A stretch of DNA of 64,000 bases from Marinomonas posidonica_A (GTDB taxonomy: Bacteria; Pseudomonadota; Gammaproteobacteria; Pseudomonadales; Marinomonadaceae): the NCBI RefSeq assembly GCF_043643765.1, contig NZ_JBHZSP010000001.1:310001-374000 (forward strand). Reading direction: 5' to 3'. The notes beneath the pieces are model-generated. The model ran no database searches. It had not been told where the DNA came from and saw only the letters and a program-made list of their open reading frames with translations. The translations under genes were made by a program, and so were the position numbers. How positions within the stretch are numbered: the stretch's first letter is position 1; every line of letters starts with the position of its first letter. Positions 35,479-44,791 of this stretch are shown here, in pieces.

Positions 35479-35494
35479 TGGCGCATATCTTGCT
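35479..35494 (+). promoter_or_regulatory. Sigma-54 promoter of nasTS
   Basis: TGGCGCATATCTTGCT has GG and GC exactly 10 bases apart and matches the consensus TGGCAC-N5-TTGCA well. Transcription would start near 35505, about 30 bp before the nasT ATG. Confidence 0.75.
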
Positions 35495-35535
35495 TCATTT
35501 ATTGAAATTCAGCTTGTATAGATAGAGAGTGCACC

Positions 35536-36141
35536 ATGTCTGCGCCCCCAAAGAATGAATTAACCGTTATGTTGGTTGATAATGAACCTGCCCGAGCGGC
35601 GATTGTTGAGCAAGCTATGTTAGACAGTGGCTACCGTGTGATCCGTCGCCTTGAAAATGCGCTGAACTTAAGCCAGGCAGTGATGGAATGTCAGCCAGAT
35701 ATGGTGATCATTGACATTGAATCCCCAGACCGAGATATGTTGGAAAATATGTCTCGACTTACCCAAGATAACCCAAGACCCATTGTGATGTTTGCCGAAG
35801 AAGACGATTCTAGGCATGTTGAAGCGGCTATTCGTGCTGGTGTGAGTGCTTATGTTGTCGATGGGGTGAACAGTGGCAGTGTGAAGGCGATTTTACAGGT
35901 TGCTATCGCGCGTTTTAGGGAGTTTCAGGCATTACGTTCTGAGCTCGAAACGGTAAAAACTCAGTTGGAAGACCGTAAGCTAATTGATAAAGCAAAAGGG
36001 TTGATTATGAAGCATCAACAGTGTGATGAGCCTGCGGCTTATCAAGCCCTCAGAAAATTAGCGATGGATCGCAGTCAAAGAATGACCGAAGTGGCTCGTA
36101 ATATCATTTCAGTGATGGAAATTATGGGAGCTTCTAAATGA
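35536..36141 (+). CDS. nasT: Nitrate-responsive antiterminator NasT (ANTAR response regulator)
   Basis: RNA-binding regulator that, when released by NasS in the presence of nitrate, prevents termination in nas leaders. A receiver domain (about 8-125; IIDIESPD) is followed by a coiled linker and the ANTAR domain (about 145-200) with LIDKAKGLIMKHQQCDEPAAYQALRKLAMD. At 201 residues the length is normal. Two leaders with the expected twin hairpins lie downstream at 37.5 and 45.3 kb. The stop overlaps the nasS start by 4 bp (ATGA), showing translational coupling. Confidence 0.93.
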   Translation: MSAPPKNELTVMLVDNEPARAAIVEQAMLDSGYRVIRRLENALNLSQAVMECQPDMVIIDIESPDRDMLENMSRLTQDNPRPIVMFAEEDDSRHVEAAIRAGVSAYVVDGVNSGSVKAILQVAIARFREFQALRSELETVKTQLEDRKLIDKAKGLIMKHQQCDEPAAYQALRKLAMDRSQRMTEVARNIISVMEIMGASK

Positions 36142-37340
36142 CATCAGCGATAAAGAATTCTTTAGAATCTCAACAGACGGTGCGGATTGGCTTTATTCCT
36201 TTAATTGACTGTGCACCTTTTGTTATTGCCAAAGAGAAAGGTTTTTTTGCGGCAGAAGGGGTTCCAGTAACCCTATCAAAAGAAGCATCTTGGGCCAGCA
36301 TTCGCGATAAAGTAACCTTTAATATCTTGCAGGGTGCACACATGTTGGCATCTATGCCGATTGCGGCAAGCCTTGGCGTTGGAACATTAAAAACCGCCAT
36401 GCAAACCAGTTTTACGGTGAGCCACAATGGTAATGGTATTACGGTTGGCAATATTTTGTATGAAGAACTGACGCAGTATGTGACGCAAAGTAGTGATATT
36501 CGAAATGGTACCGCCTTGAAGCGCTATATCGAAGAGCGTGCAAAACACAGTCAACCCTTGCTTCGTTTTGCTGTGGTTTACCCATACTCTTCTCATAATT
36601 ACCAACTTAGAGATTGGTTGGCTCGTGCTGGTATTGATCCGGATGAAGAGGTGCAAATTGTTGTCATTCCTCCAGTGAAAATGATCGACAGTCTTAAGGC
36701 TGGTGATATAGATGGTTATTGTGTTGGGGAGCCTTGGAATAGTTTGGCTGTTGAGGCTGGGGTCGGTCATTTACTGGTAACAGGTTATGAAATTTGGGGA
36801 AGCACGCCGGAAAAAGTATTTGGTGTGAATTCCTCTTGGGCTGAACAAAACGAACTGACGCATCTCGCGGTGATTCGAGCTTTAGAAAAGGCTTGTGAAT
36901 GGGTTGATCATCCAGCTAACCAGACGGAATTACTGAGTATCTTAAGTCATCCAGATTATCTAAATTGCAGTGTTGAACAATTGGTGTACGGTTTTAGTGC
37001 GATTAAACCGAAAGGCAAATTTGATTGGCCGATGGAAGCGTATCAGCGTTTTTCAGGCCAAGAGATTAATCGCCCCTTACCCAGTTACGCGCTATGGATT
37101 ATGGGACAAATGCATCGCTGGCATCAGTTGCCTAACGCTGCGACAACGAATTTAAATTCGATGGCGAAGCAAGTGTATCGTCAGGACATATATGAACGTG
37201 CCTCAGGAGACCATGATCAAGAATGGCAATGGCTTTTAAGCTCATCGCAAGAATCTACTTGGTTAGAGGATATTGCGAACGGTAAGGTGAGACTTCATCC
37301 CAAAGGTATCCTAAAAGGGTTTATAAAATCAGAGGATTAA
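36138..37340 (+). CDS. nasS: Nitrate sensor NasS (NrtA-like, cytoplasmic)
   Basis: A 400-residue NrtA/CmpA-like protein without a signal peptide, beginning with a short polar stretch and then VRIGFIPLIDCAPFVIAKEKGFF. NasS binds nitrate in the cytosol and sequesters NasT when nitrate is absent. The conserved GEPWN loop (VGEPWNSLAV) and GSTPEKVFGV match the nitrate-binding family. The ATGA overlap with nasT and the absence of an export signal distinguish it from the transport protein NrtA encoded next. Confidence 0.9.
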   Translation: MTSAIKNSLESQQTVRIGFIPLIDCAPFVIAKEKGFFAAEGVPVTLSKEASWASIRDKVTFNILQGAHMLASMPIAASLGVGTLKTAMQTSFTVSHNGNGITVGNILYEELTQYVTQSSDIRNGTALKRYIEERAKHSQPLLRFAVVYPYSSHNYQLRDWLARAGIDPDEEVQIVVIPPVKMIDSLKAGDIDGYCVGEPWNSLAVEAGVGHLLVTGYEIWGSTPEKVFGVNSSWAEQNELTHLAVIRALEKACEWVDHPANQTELLSILSHPDYLNCSVEQLVYGFSAIKPKGKFDWPMEAYQRFSGQEINRPLPSYALWIMGQMHRWHQLPNAATTNLNSMAKQVYRQDIYERASGDHDQEWQWLLSSSQESTWLEDIANGKVRLHPKGILKGFIKSED

Positions 37341-37453
37341 TCGGCCATGTTATGGTGCGCTGTGCCTGATTTGAGAGCAAAAGAGGGCTTTTTTTGAAGT
37401 TTTTAATGAACTGAAAACCATTTAATCGATATAAATCAGTAGGTTATTTTTTT

Positions 37454-37469
37454 TGGCATATATCCTGCT
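37454..37469 (+). promoter_or_regulatory. Sigma-54 promoter of the nrt-nir operon
   Basis: TGGCATATATCCTGCT, with GG and GC 10 bases apart, fits a -24/-12 element. Start would be near 37480. A partial NtrC half-site (ATGGTGC, 37352-37358) lies about 100 bp upstream. Confidence 0.72.
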
Positions 37470-37510
37470 AACCAATATACATTGATAGATTATCAGCTAA
37501 ACATTTTGGT

Positions 37511-37563
37511 GAAATGAGCAATGATGCTGGTTGTCACCCACAGGATTGAAGGCTCAATGTAGA
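37511..37563 (+). promoter_or_regulatory. ANTAR (NasT) RNA target: twin hairpins before nrtA
   Basis: Two hairpins each present a six-base loop with A at position 1 and G at position 4, the known ANTAR recognition signature: loop AATGAT (37520-37525) between AGC and GCT, and loop AAGGCT (37549-37554) between ATTG and CAAT. Each stem continues past a G-G mismatch into A-U/G-U pairs. They lie about 30 bases after the expected transcription start and ahead of the terminator. Confidence 0.7.
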
Positions 37564-37579
37564 GTCGTTTATGAATGGC

Positions 37580-37628
37580 AAAGGTGCCTGCAAACACACA
37601 ATTGTGTGATTTGCATGCGCCTTTTTTT
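37580..37628 (+). terminator. Attenuator terminator in the nrtA leader
   Basis: A long stem whose core is the palindrome CACACAATTGTGTG (37595-37608), extended by TGCAAA/TTTGCA and, past a mismatch, by GC/GC and AAAGG/CCTTT pairs; it ends in seven T (37622-37628). It lies 23 bp before the nrtA ATG, so reading through it needs NasT-type antitermination. Confidence 0.85.
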
Positions 37629-37651
37629 GTGTCTTGAAGCGGAGAGTAACG

Positions 37652-39061
37652 ATGAATTTGAGGTCTTTGGAAACGGTTATGCAATTGCCGAAAGTGGCAG
37701 AATCAGTGAAAAAGTCCACTGCGGCTTTGCTGTTGGGGTCCTTTTTGATGGCTGGTGCCGCTCACGCGGAGTTGGATTATCCGGAGAAAGAAGAATTGAA
37801 GTTTGGCTTTATTAAGCTAACGGATATGGCACCTTTGGCCATTGCTTACGAAAAAGGCTATTTCGAAGACGAAGGTCTTTACGTTACTTTGGAAGCACAA
37901 GCGAATTGGAAAGTCCTGTTAGACCGGGTGATTGATGGACAATTAGATGGTGCTCATATGCTGGCAGGTCAGCCATTGGGCGCAACGATTGGTTATGGTA
38001 CCAAAGCGCACATTATTACCGCATTTAGCATGGACTTGAACGGTAACGGCATTACTGTTTCAAATGATGTTTGGGAAGAGATGAAACCCAACATCGACAA
38101 AGGCGTAGACGGTAAGCCTGTTCACCCTATTAGTGCGAGTGCTTTAAAACCTGTCGTGGACCGTTATCGGTCAGAAGGTAAGCCGTTCAATATGGGCATG
38201 GTATTTCCTGTGTCGACGCACAATTATGAATTGCGCTATTGGTTAGCAGCAGGCGGTATTCATCCAGGTTATTACGCACCTGCGAAAGGCGACACCAGTG
38301 GCCAAATCGATGCCGATGCTATGTTGTCAGTAACGCCGCCGCCCCAAATGCCCGCCACAATGGAGGCTGGAACCATACATGGTTACTGTGTTGGTGAACC
38401 TTGGAATCAACAAGCGGTATTCAAAGGCATTGGTGTACCAGTTATTACCGACTACGAGATCTGGAAAAACAATCCAGAAAAAGTATTTGGTGTCAGTAAA
38501 GAGTGGGCTGACGAGTACCCAATTACGCATATTCGCGTAGTCAAAGCCATGATTCGAGCGGCGAAATGGTTGGACGAAAACAACAATGCTAACCGCCCAG
38601 AAGCGGTGAAAATTCTGTCGCAAAGCCAATACGTTGGTGCGGATTACGATGTTATCGCAAACAGTATGACGGGAACATTTGAATATGAAAAAGGCGATAA
38701 GCGTGACGTACCAGATTTTAATGTGTTCTTCCGTCATAACGCGACTTACCCTTACTACAGTGATGCGATTTGGTATCTAACCCAAATGCGCCGTTGGGGA
38801 CAAATCGCAGAGCCTAAATCTGATGAATGGTTCATGAAAACCGCGAAAGAAGTGTATCGCCCTGATATCTACGCGCAAGCGGCTGAATCTTTGATTGAAG
38901 ACGGTTTTATGCAGGCTTCTGATTTCCCAGATTTTGCAACGGAAGATGGTTTTAAATCGCCACAAAGTGATTTTATTGACGGCATTACTTATGACGGTAA
39001 GCATCCAAATGATTACTTGAAGAGCTTTCAGATTGGTCTGAAAGGTGATGATCAGATTTAA
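37652..39061 (+). CDS. nrtA: Nitrate ABC transporter, substrate-binding protein
   Basis: Periplasmic nitrate-binding protein of 469 residues. A basic N terminus and hydrophobic core end at AHA, where the signal peptide would be cut; a twin-arginine is not seen. Mature segments LKFGFIKLTDMAPLAIAYEKGYF, GNGITVSNDVW and GYCVGEPWNQQAVFKG are typical of NrtA. The ATG at 37652 follows GGAGAG at good spacing; the longer frame from TTG 37634 overlaps the attenuator region and is rejected. Confidence 0.95.
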   Translation: MNLRSLETVMQLPKVAESVKKSTAALLLGSFLMAGAAHAELDYPEKEELKFGFIKLTDMAPLAIAYEKGYFEDEGLYVTLEAQANWKVLLDRVIDGQLDGAHMLAGQPLGATIGYGTKAHIITAFSMDLNGNGITVSNDVWEEMKPNIDKGVDGKPVHPISASALKPVVDRYRSEGKPFNMGMVFPVSTHNYELRYWLAAGGIHPGYYAPAKGDTSGQIDADAMLSVTPPPQMPATMEAGTIHGYCVGEPWNQQAVFKGIGVPVITDYEIWKNNPEKVFGVSKEWADEYPITHIRVVKAMIRAAKWLDENNNANRPEAVKILSQSQYVGADYDVIANSMTGTFEYEKGDKRDVPDFNVFFRHNATYPYYSDAIWYLTQMRRWGQIAEPKSDEWFMKTAKEVYRPDIYAQAAESLIEDGFMQASDFPDFATEDGFKSPQSDFIDGITYDGKHPNDYLKSFQIGLKGDDQI

Positions 39062-39073
39062 AGACTTATTAAG

Positions 39074-39097
39074 CAGTGGGCTTATTTAGGCCCATTG
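39074..39097 (+). other. Intercistronic hairpin between nrtA and nrtB
   Basis: CAGTGGGC and GCCCATTG pair over 8 bp (one G-U) around an 8-nt loop, without a T-run. It lies 12 bp after the nrtA stop. Hairpins at this place often protect the binding-protein mRNA from 3' decay, giving more binding protein than permease; that role is inferred. Confidence 0.55.
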
Positions 39098-39142
39098 CAA
39101 GATGAGTGAGTTCGCCGTTTTACAACTAGCAGGAATATCGCC

Positions 39143-40108
39143 ATGTCAGATTTATCCATCCACTCTTTAAAGGAAAAGCTAGAGCAGATTTCTCTCAAAA
39201 GCCTTCTTTTGCCTCTATGTGGAATCCTTATTTTTATTATGCTCTGGCAGGTGGGGGCCAGCCGAGTGCACACTTCGCTTGGTGTCTTTCCTGGGCCTGC
39301 TGTGGTTTATGAACAATGGGGCAACCTGATTAGTGAGCATCAGAATGAAAGAGCAAAAGAGCAACAATTTTATGAACGTCAGGAAGACAGGATAGCCAAA
39401 CGTCAGGCAAAAGACCCGAGTTATGTGGGTAAAATTCGCAGCTATACCGGCAAACCGACGTTCTTTGACCAAATTTTTACCAGTTTGTATACCGTCCTAG
39501 CGGGCTTTGGCTTAGCCTGCCTGATTGCCATTCCATTAGGCATTTTGATCGGTTTGAATAATGCGGTGTACAGTGCGCTAAACCCAGTTATTCAAGTCTT
39601 TAAACCCGTGTCACCTCTTGCTTGGTTACCGCTTGTCACCATGGTGGTCAGTGCGACCTATGTATCGGATGCCCCGATCTTCTCTAAATCCTTTTTAACC
39701 TCCATGTTCACGGTCACTCTATGTTGTATGTGGCCGACCTTAATTAACACGGCGGTCGGTGTGGCGGCGGTTGAGAAAGATTTGCTGAATGTGTCAAAAG
39801 TACTGCGCTTGGGGTGGTTTACTCATGTGATGAAAATCGTCATCCCATCGGCCATTCCACTGATGTTCACTGGTTTGCGCTTGTCTTTAGGGATTGCCTG
39901 GATGGTACTGATTGCCGCAGAAATGCTGGCGCAGAACCCTGGTTTAGGCAAGTTTGTGTGGGATGAATTTCAAAATGGCAGCTCTAACTCCCTTGGTCGC
40001 ATTATGGTGGCCGTGTTGATGATAGGTTTCATCGGCTTTTTATTAGATCGAGCCATGTTGATGGTTCAGCGTTTTGTGTCTTGGGATAAGACACAAATTT
40101 TACGATAG
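39143..40108 (+). CDS. nrtB: Nitrate ABC transporter, permease
   Basis: Inner-membrane subunit (321 residues) with about six TM helices. The first is at residues about 20-38; a long hydrophilic stretch (about 65-105, RAKEQQFYERQEDRIAKRQ) separates it from the BPD_transp_1 core. The EAA loop is visible around AVEKDLLNVSKVLRLGWFTHVMKIVIPSA. An ribosome binding site (GCAGGAATATC) precedes the ATG. It overlaps neither neighbour; nrtD starts 10 bp later. Confidence 0.94.
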   Translation: MSDLSIHSLKEKLEQISLKSLLLPLCGILIFIMLWQVGASRVHTSLGVFPGPAVVYEQWGNLISEHQNERAKEQQFYERQEDRIAKRQAKDPSYVGKIRSYTGKPTFFDQIFTSLYTVLAGFGLACLIAIPLGILIGLNNAVYSALNPVIQVFKPVSPLAWLPLVTMVVSATYVSDAPIFSKSFLTSMFTVTLCCMWPTLINTAVGVAAVEKDLLNVSKVLRLGWFTHVMKIVIPSAIPLMFTGLRLSLGIAWMVLIAAEMLAQNPGLGKFVWDEFQNGSSNSLGRIMVAVLMIGFIGFLLDRAMLMVQRFVSWDKTQILR

Positions 40109-40118
40109 GAGAATGATC

Positions 40119-40964
40119 ATGGCGACGCATCTAGACATCAGTCAGGTATCCATCGAATTTCCAACGCCAAAGGGTTCATTTAAAGCCTTAGACGGAGTGA
40201 ATTTAAAGATTAATAAAGGCGAGTTTGTGTCTCTGATTGGACACTCAGGCTGTGGTAAATCCACTGTATTGAACATAGTGGCGGGTTTGTATGACGCGAC
40301 AGAAGGTGGCGTGTTATTGGATGGTAAAGAGGTCAAAGGACCAGGGCCAGAGCGCGCGGTAGTGTTTCAAAACCATTCCTTGTTGCCTTGGTTAACCTCT
40401 TACCAGAATGTTGAGTTGGCGGTGAAGCAAGTCTTTAAAAAGACCAAATCGAAAAAAGAGATGCACGATTGGATCATGCATAACTTGGATTTGGTGCATA
40501 TGACACATGCGGCAGATAAACGACCAGACGAAATATCCGGTGGTATGAAGCAACGTGTGGGCATTGCCAGAGCCTTGGCGATGGAGCCAAGTGTGCTGTT
40601 GATGGATGAGCCATTTGGTGCTTTGGATGCCTTGACTCGAGCCCATTTACAAGATTCGCTTATGGACATCCAAAAAGACCTAAATAATACCGTCATTATG
40701 ATTACTCACGATGTGGATGAGGCGGTATTACTGTCTGATCGCATTATCATGATGACCAATGGCCCAGCGGCGACGATAGGCGAAATATTAGAGGTGGATT
40801 TACCGCGACCACGTGATCGTTTGGCATTAGCAAACGATGCGAAGTACGTGGATTATCGCGCTCAAGTACTGACGTTCTTGTATGAAAAGCAGCGTAAGGT
40901 TGAGTCGATTAGTGGTGCTGCTAAAGCTTCTAGCCCGTCTACAGCGAAAGTGGCTAACGCGTAA
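40119..40964 (+). CDS. nrtD: Nitrate ABC transporter, ATP-binding protein
   Basis: ATPase subunit, 281 residues. Walker A is GHSGCGKST, the signature is ISGGMKQRVGIARAL and Walker B VLLMDEPFGALDALTR, with the switch histidine in MITHDVDEA. I choose ATG 40119, which lies 8 nt after AGGAG; a longer frame from 40074 overlaps nrtB. The C terminus ends in a short Ala/Ser/Lys tail. Confidence 0.94.
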   Translation: MATHLDISQVSIEFPTPKGSFKALDGVNLKINKGEFVSLIGHSGCGKSTVLNIVAGLYDATEGGVLLDGKEVKGPGPERAVVFQNHSLLPWLTSYQNVELAVKQVFKKTKSKKEMHDWIMHNLDLVHMTHAADKRPDEISGGMKQRVGIARALAMEPSVLLMDEPFGALDALTRAHLQDSLMDIQKDLNNTVIMITHDVDEAVLLSDRIIMMTNGPAATIGEILEVDLPRPRDRLALANDAKYVDYRAQVLTFLYEKQRKVESISGAAKASSPSTAKVANA

Positions 40965-40978
40965 CAGGGTAATTCATC

Positions 40979-42193
40979 ATGATGCGAGTAGTGATAATTG
41001 GTGCCGGTATGGCGGGCAGTAAATTAGCAGAAGAATTGGCGCATAACGCCACCGTTAAGCTTGCTATTACCCTAATCGGTGAAGAGCCTAAAGTAGGCTA
41101 TAACCGTATTATGTTGTCTTCATTATTGGCTCAGGAAATTGGTGATGAAGACATGTCACTGGTGGATCTACAAAAGATGGGGCAAACCGGTGTTGATATT
41201 CTTGCTGAAGACCCAGTGGTTAGGATTTCAAGCGAACAAAAACAAGTGACCTTGTCATCTGGTCGTGTGATTGATTACGACAAGCTGGTGTTCGCAACGG
41301 GTTCTAAAGCCAATATGTTGCCTATTGAAGGGGCGATGGCGAGCAATGTAATGGGCTTTCGTACTTGGCAAGACGTGGATCGCATGGCGGATTTGCCTGT
41401 AGCACAAAAAGTGGCCGTAATAGGCGGTGGCTTACTTGGGTTAGAGGCTGCCGTAGGTTTGGTAAAACGCGGTCATCAGGTCACGGTATTTCATCGCAGT
41501 GGTCACTTATTAAATCGACAGTTAGACGCGTCCGCGGCCAGTCTACTGCAGTGTCGTCTTGAAACAATGGGGGTTGAGTTTTGTTTATCTGATAGTCCTA
41601 CGCAATTTATTCATGATGCGTCAGGTACGGTGTGTCAGTTATTGCACGGTGATGGACAGCAAAAACCAGTGGATCTGGTGATCATGGCAGCAGGGATTGT
41701 GCCTGAAACCCAGTTGGCTAAGCAGGCAGGTTTGGTAGTAAAAAAAGCGATTCTGGTTGATGCACAAATGACCACGTCAGATACCGATATTTATGCGCTG
41801 GGTGAATGTTGTGAATTTGAGCAGCAAACGTTTGGCTTGCTGGCCCCAATTTGGTCACAGATCAGCGTATTAACTCAGGTGCTGACTGGTAGTGCAGCCA
41901 ATTTTGCTATCGTGCCAACACCAACCAAATTAAAAGTATCAGGCATTAACCTGTTTTCGGTGGGAAAAATTCAACCTGATACAAATGACGCTTGCCTTAT
42001 TTTTGAAGATGTAAGCGCAAATCACTATCGCAAACTGGTGGTCAACGACGGCCTTCTGGTGGGCGCAATTCTATACGGCAACGTCGCCGATGGTAGCTGG
42101 TACTTCCAGCTGATTCAAAATAAGACGAAGGTTACCGACATACTGGATCGACTGATTTTTGGCGAAGCCTATTGCTCGTCGCAAGTCGCTTGA
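40979..42193 (+). CDS. FAD/NAD(P)H oxidoreductase, nitrate reductase electron donor (NasC-like)
   Basis: A 404-residue flavoprotein of the rubredoxin/nitrite reductase type: FAD motif VVIIGAGMAGSKLAEEL at the N terminus, NAD motif VAVIGGGLLGLEAAVGL around residue 145, and a second FAD site TDIYALGEC. It lacks the C-terminal BFD-like 2Fe-2S cysteines of Klebsiella NasC, so it is a shorter form. By position (between the transporter and nirB) it likely passes electrons from NADH to the nitrate reductase NasA. An ATG one codon later is equally good. Confidence 0.8.
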   Translation: MMRVVIIGAGMAGSKLAEELAHNATVKLAITLIGEEPKVGYNRIMLSSLLAQEIGDEDMSLVDLQKMGQTGVDILAEDPVVRISSEQKQVTLSSGRVIDYDKLVFATGSKANMLPIEGAMASNVMGFRTWQDVDRMADLPVAQKVAVIGGGLLGLEAAVGLVKRGHQVTVFHRSGHLLNRQLDASAASLLQCRLETMGVEFCLSDSPTQFIHDASGTVCQLLHGDGQQKPVDLVIMAAGIVPETQLAKQAGLVVKKAILVDAQMTTSDTDIYALGECCEFEQQTFGLLAPIWSQISVLTQVLTGSAANFAIVPTPTKLKVSGINLFSVGKIQPDTNDACLIFEDVSANHYRKLVVNDGLLVGAILYGNVADGSWYFQLIQNKTKVTDILDRLIFGEAYCSSQVA

Positions 42194-42233
42194 TTCAGAG
42201 ACAGTAACGCCAGACTCCGACAAGGGGAAACAC

Positions 42234-44789
42234 ATGACTATAAACACTTCAGCAACAGACAAACCACGTTTAGTCGTCGTGGGAAACGGTATGGTGGGAC
42301 ATCACTTTATCGAACAATTGATTGAACAGGGTGCACAACAACAATTTTCCATTGAGGTGTTTGGCGAAGAGCCACACTTGGCTTATGACCGAGTGCATTT
42401 GAGTGAGTACTTTACGGGCAAAGCGGCAGCAGACTTAGCCATGACGGATGGCCGTTTGTATGATGAACATGGGGTTCGTTATTTTACCAATAGCCAAGTT
42501 GTGGCAATTGATCGTGCCGCTAAGTCATTACAATTGGCGTCGGGCGATGCCTTGTCTTATGACATTTTGGTGCTGGCCACTGGGTCCTATCCTTTTGTAC
42601 CACCGATGCCGGGGCACGATAGAGACAATACTTTTGTGTACCGTACTCTGGAAGACCTGGATGCGATTCGTGATTGCGCGGCAAAAGTGTCTCGTGGCAC
42701 GGTGGTGGGTGGCGGTCTGCTGGGGTTAGAAGCGGCCAATGCGCTTAAAAACCTAGGTTTGGAAACCAGTGTGGTTGAGTTCGCACCGCGTTTGATGCCA
42801 GTGCAACTGGATGAAACCGGTGGCCAAGTATTAAAAGAGATGATCGAAGGGCTTGAAGTGAGCGTTTATACAGCCACGGCCACGCAAGAGATTATTGATG
42901 GTGAGCAAGCTTTTCACCGAATGAATTTTGCGGATGGCAGTCATCTCGAAACCGACCTGATTTTGTTTTCCGCTGGGATTCGCCCACAAGATGCCTTAGC
43001 CAGACAATCTGCTCTGGAAATTGGTGAGCGTGGCGGTATTTGTGTTAACAACGATTGTGTAACCAGTGATGACAGTATTTATGCCATTGGTGAATGTGCC
43101 TTGTGGAATGGTCGAATTTTTGGCTTAGTCGCGCCTGGATACAGCATGGCGAAAGCCGCGGCCGCTCATATTATGGGTGACTCAGACAAGCGTTTTATGG
43201 GAGCAGACATGAGCACCAAACTCAAACTGCTTGGCTGTGATGTCGGTTCGATCGGCGATGCTCATGCTCAAACCCAAGGCTGTAAGGTATTTGTTTATCA
43301 GGATGAGTTGACCCAAAGCTATCGTAAAATGGTGGTCTCGGAAGACGGTAAGAAACTATTGGGCGCTGTCTTGGTGGGGGACAACAGCTATTACGATACC
43401 TTGTTGCAATATTACTTAAACGCCATCGATCTGCCTGACAATGCACAGTCATTGATTTTACCCAGTATGGATGGCGCGTCAGCGGCTTTGGGTGTTGATG
43501 CTTTGCCTGCTACCGCGTCCATTTGTAGTTGTCATAACGTCAGTAAGCAGGACATCAGTAATGCGGTTTGCGCTGGGGCTTTGTCCGTTGGCGATGTCAA
43601 AGGGGTTACCAAAGCTGCTACTGGTTGTGGTGGTTGTGCTGCCTTATTGAAAAAAGTCGTCGACAATGAGTTGTTGGCACTGGGTGTAGAAGTCAGTACG
43701 GATATTTGTGAGCACTTCGCTTATACCCGTCAGGATTTGTACAACCTAATCAAAATTGAAGGCATCAAAACCTTCGCTGAACTATTGCAAAAACACGGCA
43801 AAGGTCACGGTTGTGAAATCTGTAAACCTGCAGTGGGATCCATTCTTGCCAGCGTGTGGAACGACTATGTGCTGAAAAAAGAGCACATTGGTTTGCAAGA
43901 TACCAATGATAGGTTCCTTGCCAACATGCAAAAGGATGGTACCTATTCCATTGTGCCGCGTATTGCGGGTGGTGAAATTACCCCAGATAAGTTGATTGTA
44001 CTAGGACAAGTCGCTAAAGATTATGGCTTGTACACCAAGATTACCGGTGGTCAGCGCATTGATTTGTTTGGGGCAACCTTGCCGCAATTGCCTGAAATAT
44101 GGGAGAAGCTGGTGGCGGCTGGGTTTGAAACCGGCCAAGCCTATGGTAAGTCATTACGAACCGTTAAATCCTGTGTGGGCAGTACCTGGTGTCGTTACGG
44201 TGTGAACGACAGCATGGGCATGGCAATTCACTTAGAGAATCGTTACAAAGGATTGAGATCGCCGCACAAAATTAAGTTCGCTGTGTCGGGTTGTACGCGT
44301 GAATGTGCCGAAGCTCAAAGCAAGGACATAGGCGTGATCGCCACAGAGGGCGGTTGGAACTTATACGTTTGTGGAAACGGGGGTATGAAGCCTCGTCATG
44401 CGGATTTGTTTGCGACTGACTTGGACGATGAGACCTTGGTTAAGTACATCGACAGAGTCTTGATGTTTTACACCAAAACGGCCGACCGTTTGCAGCGTAC
44501 GTCTGTATGGATGGAAAGTCTCGAAGGCGGTCTGGACTATCTAAAAGAGGTGGTCATTGATGACAAACTTAGCTTGTGTGAAGAACTAGAGAAAAGCATG
44601 CAACATGTGGTGGATACTTTCCAGTGTGAGTGGAAAACCACACTAGAAGACGAGCAAGCACTGAAGAATTTCCGTCAGTTCGTCAACTATGAAGGTGGCG
44701 ATGACAATGTTGTATTTGTTGAGGAGCGAAATCAAATTCGCCCTGCGACAGAAGCCGAAAAACAGCAACTGATTGCGAAGGCAGGTTAA
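42234..44789 (+). CDS. nirB: Assimilatory nitrite reductase (NADH), large subunit
   Basis: Reduces nitrite to ammonium. Order in 851 residues: FAD/NAD-binding domains (LVVVGNGMVGHHFIE at the start; GTVVGGGLLGLEAANAL), a BFD-like 2Fe-2S domain (ICSCHNVSKQD...TGCGGCAALL, about 420-490), then the ferredoxin half-domains and sirohaem-4Fe4S region with CVGSTWCRYG and CTRECAEAQSKD. ATG 42234 follows AAGGGGAA; an upstream frame from 42159 overlaps the previous gene. nirD follows 2 bp later. Confidence 0.97.
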   Translation: MTINTSATDKPRLVVVGNGMVGHHFIEQLIEQGAQQQFSIEVFGEEPHLAYDRVHLSEYFTGKAAADLAMTDGRLYDEHGVRYFTNSQVVAIDRAAKSLQLASGDALSYDILVLATGSYPFVPPMPGHDRDNTFVYRTLEDLDAIRDCAAKVSRGTVVGGGLLGLEAANALKNLGLETSVVEFAPRLMPVQLDETGGQVLKEMIEGLEVSVYTATATQEIIDGEQAFHRMNFADGSHLETDLILFSAGIRPQDALARQSALEIGERGGICVNNDCVTSDDSIYAIGECALWNGRIFGLVAPGYSMAKAAAAHIMGDSDKRFMGADMSTKLKLLGCDVGSIGDAHAQTQGCKVFVYQDELTQSYRKMVVSEDGKKLLGAVLVGDNSYYDTLLQYYLNAIDLPDNAQSLILPSMDGASAALGVDALPATASICSCHNVSKQDISNAVCAGALSVGDVKGVTKAATGCGGCAALLKKVVDNELLALGVEVSTDICEHFAYTRQDLYNLIKIEGIKTFAELLQKHGKGHGCEICKPAVGSILASVWNDYVLKKEHIGLQDTNDRFLANMQKDGTYSIVPRIAGGEITPDKLIVLGQVAKDYGLYTKITGGQRIDLFGATLPQLPEIWEKLVAAGFETGQAYGKSLRTVKSCVGSTWCRYGVNDSMGMAIHLENRYKGLRSPHKIKFAVSGCTRECAEAQSKDIGVIATEGGWNLYVCGNGGMKPRHADLFATDLDDETLVKYIDRVLMFYTKTADRLQRTSVWMESLEGGLDYLKEVVIDDKLSLCEELEKSMQHVVDTFQCEWKTTLEDEQALKNFRQFVNYEGGDDNVVFVEERNQIRPATEAEKQQLIAKAG

Positions 44790-44791
44790 TC

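Noticed and set aside
38327..38737. 136-codon frame opposite nrtA
   Set aside because: Composition follows the complementary strand of nrtA, and no domain is visible.
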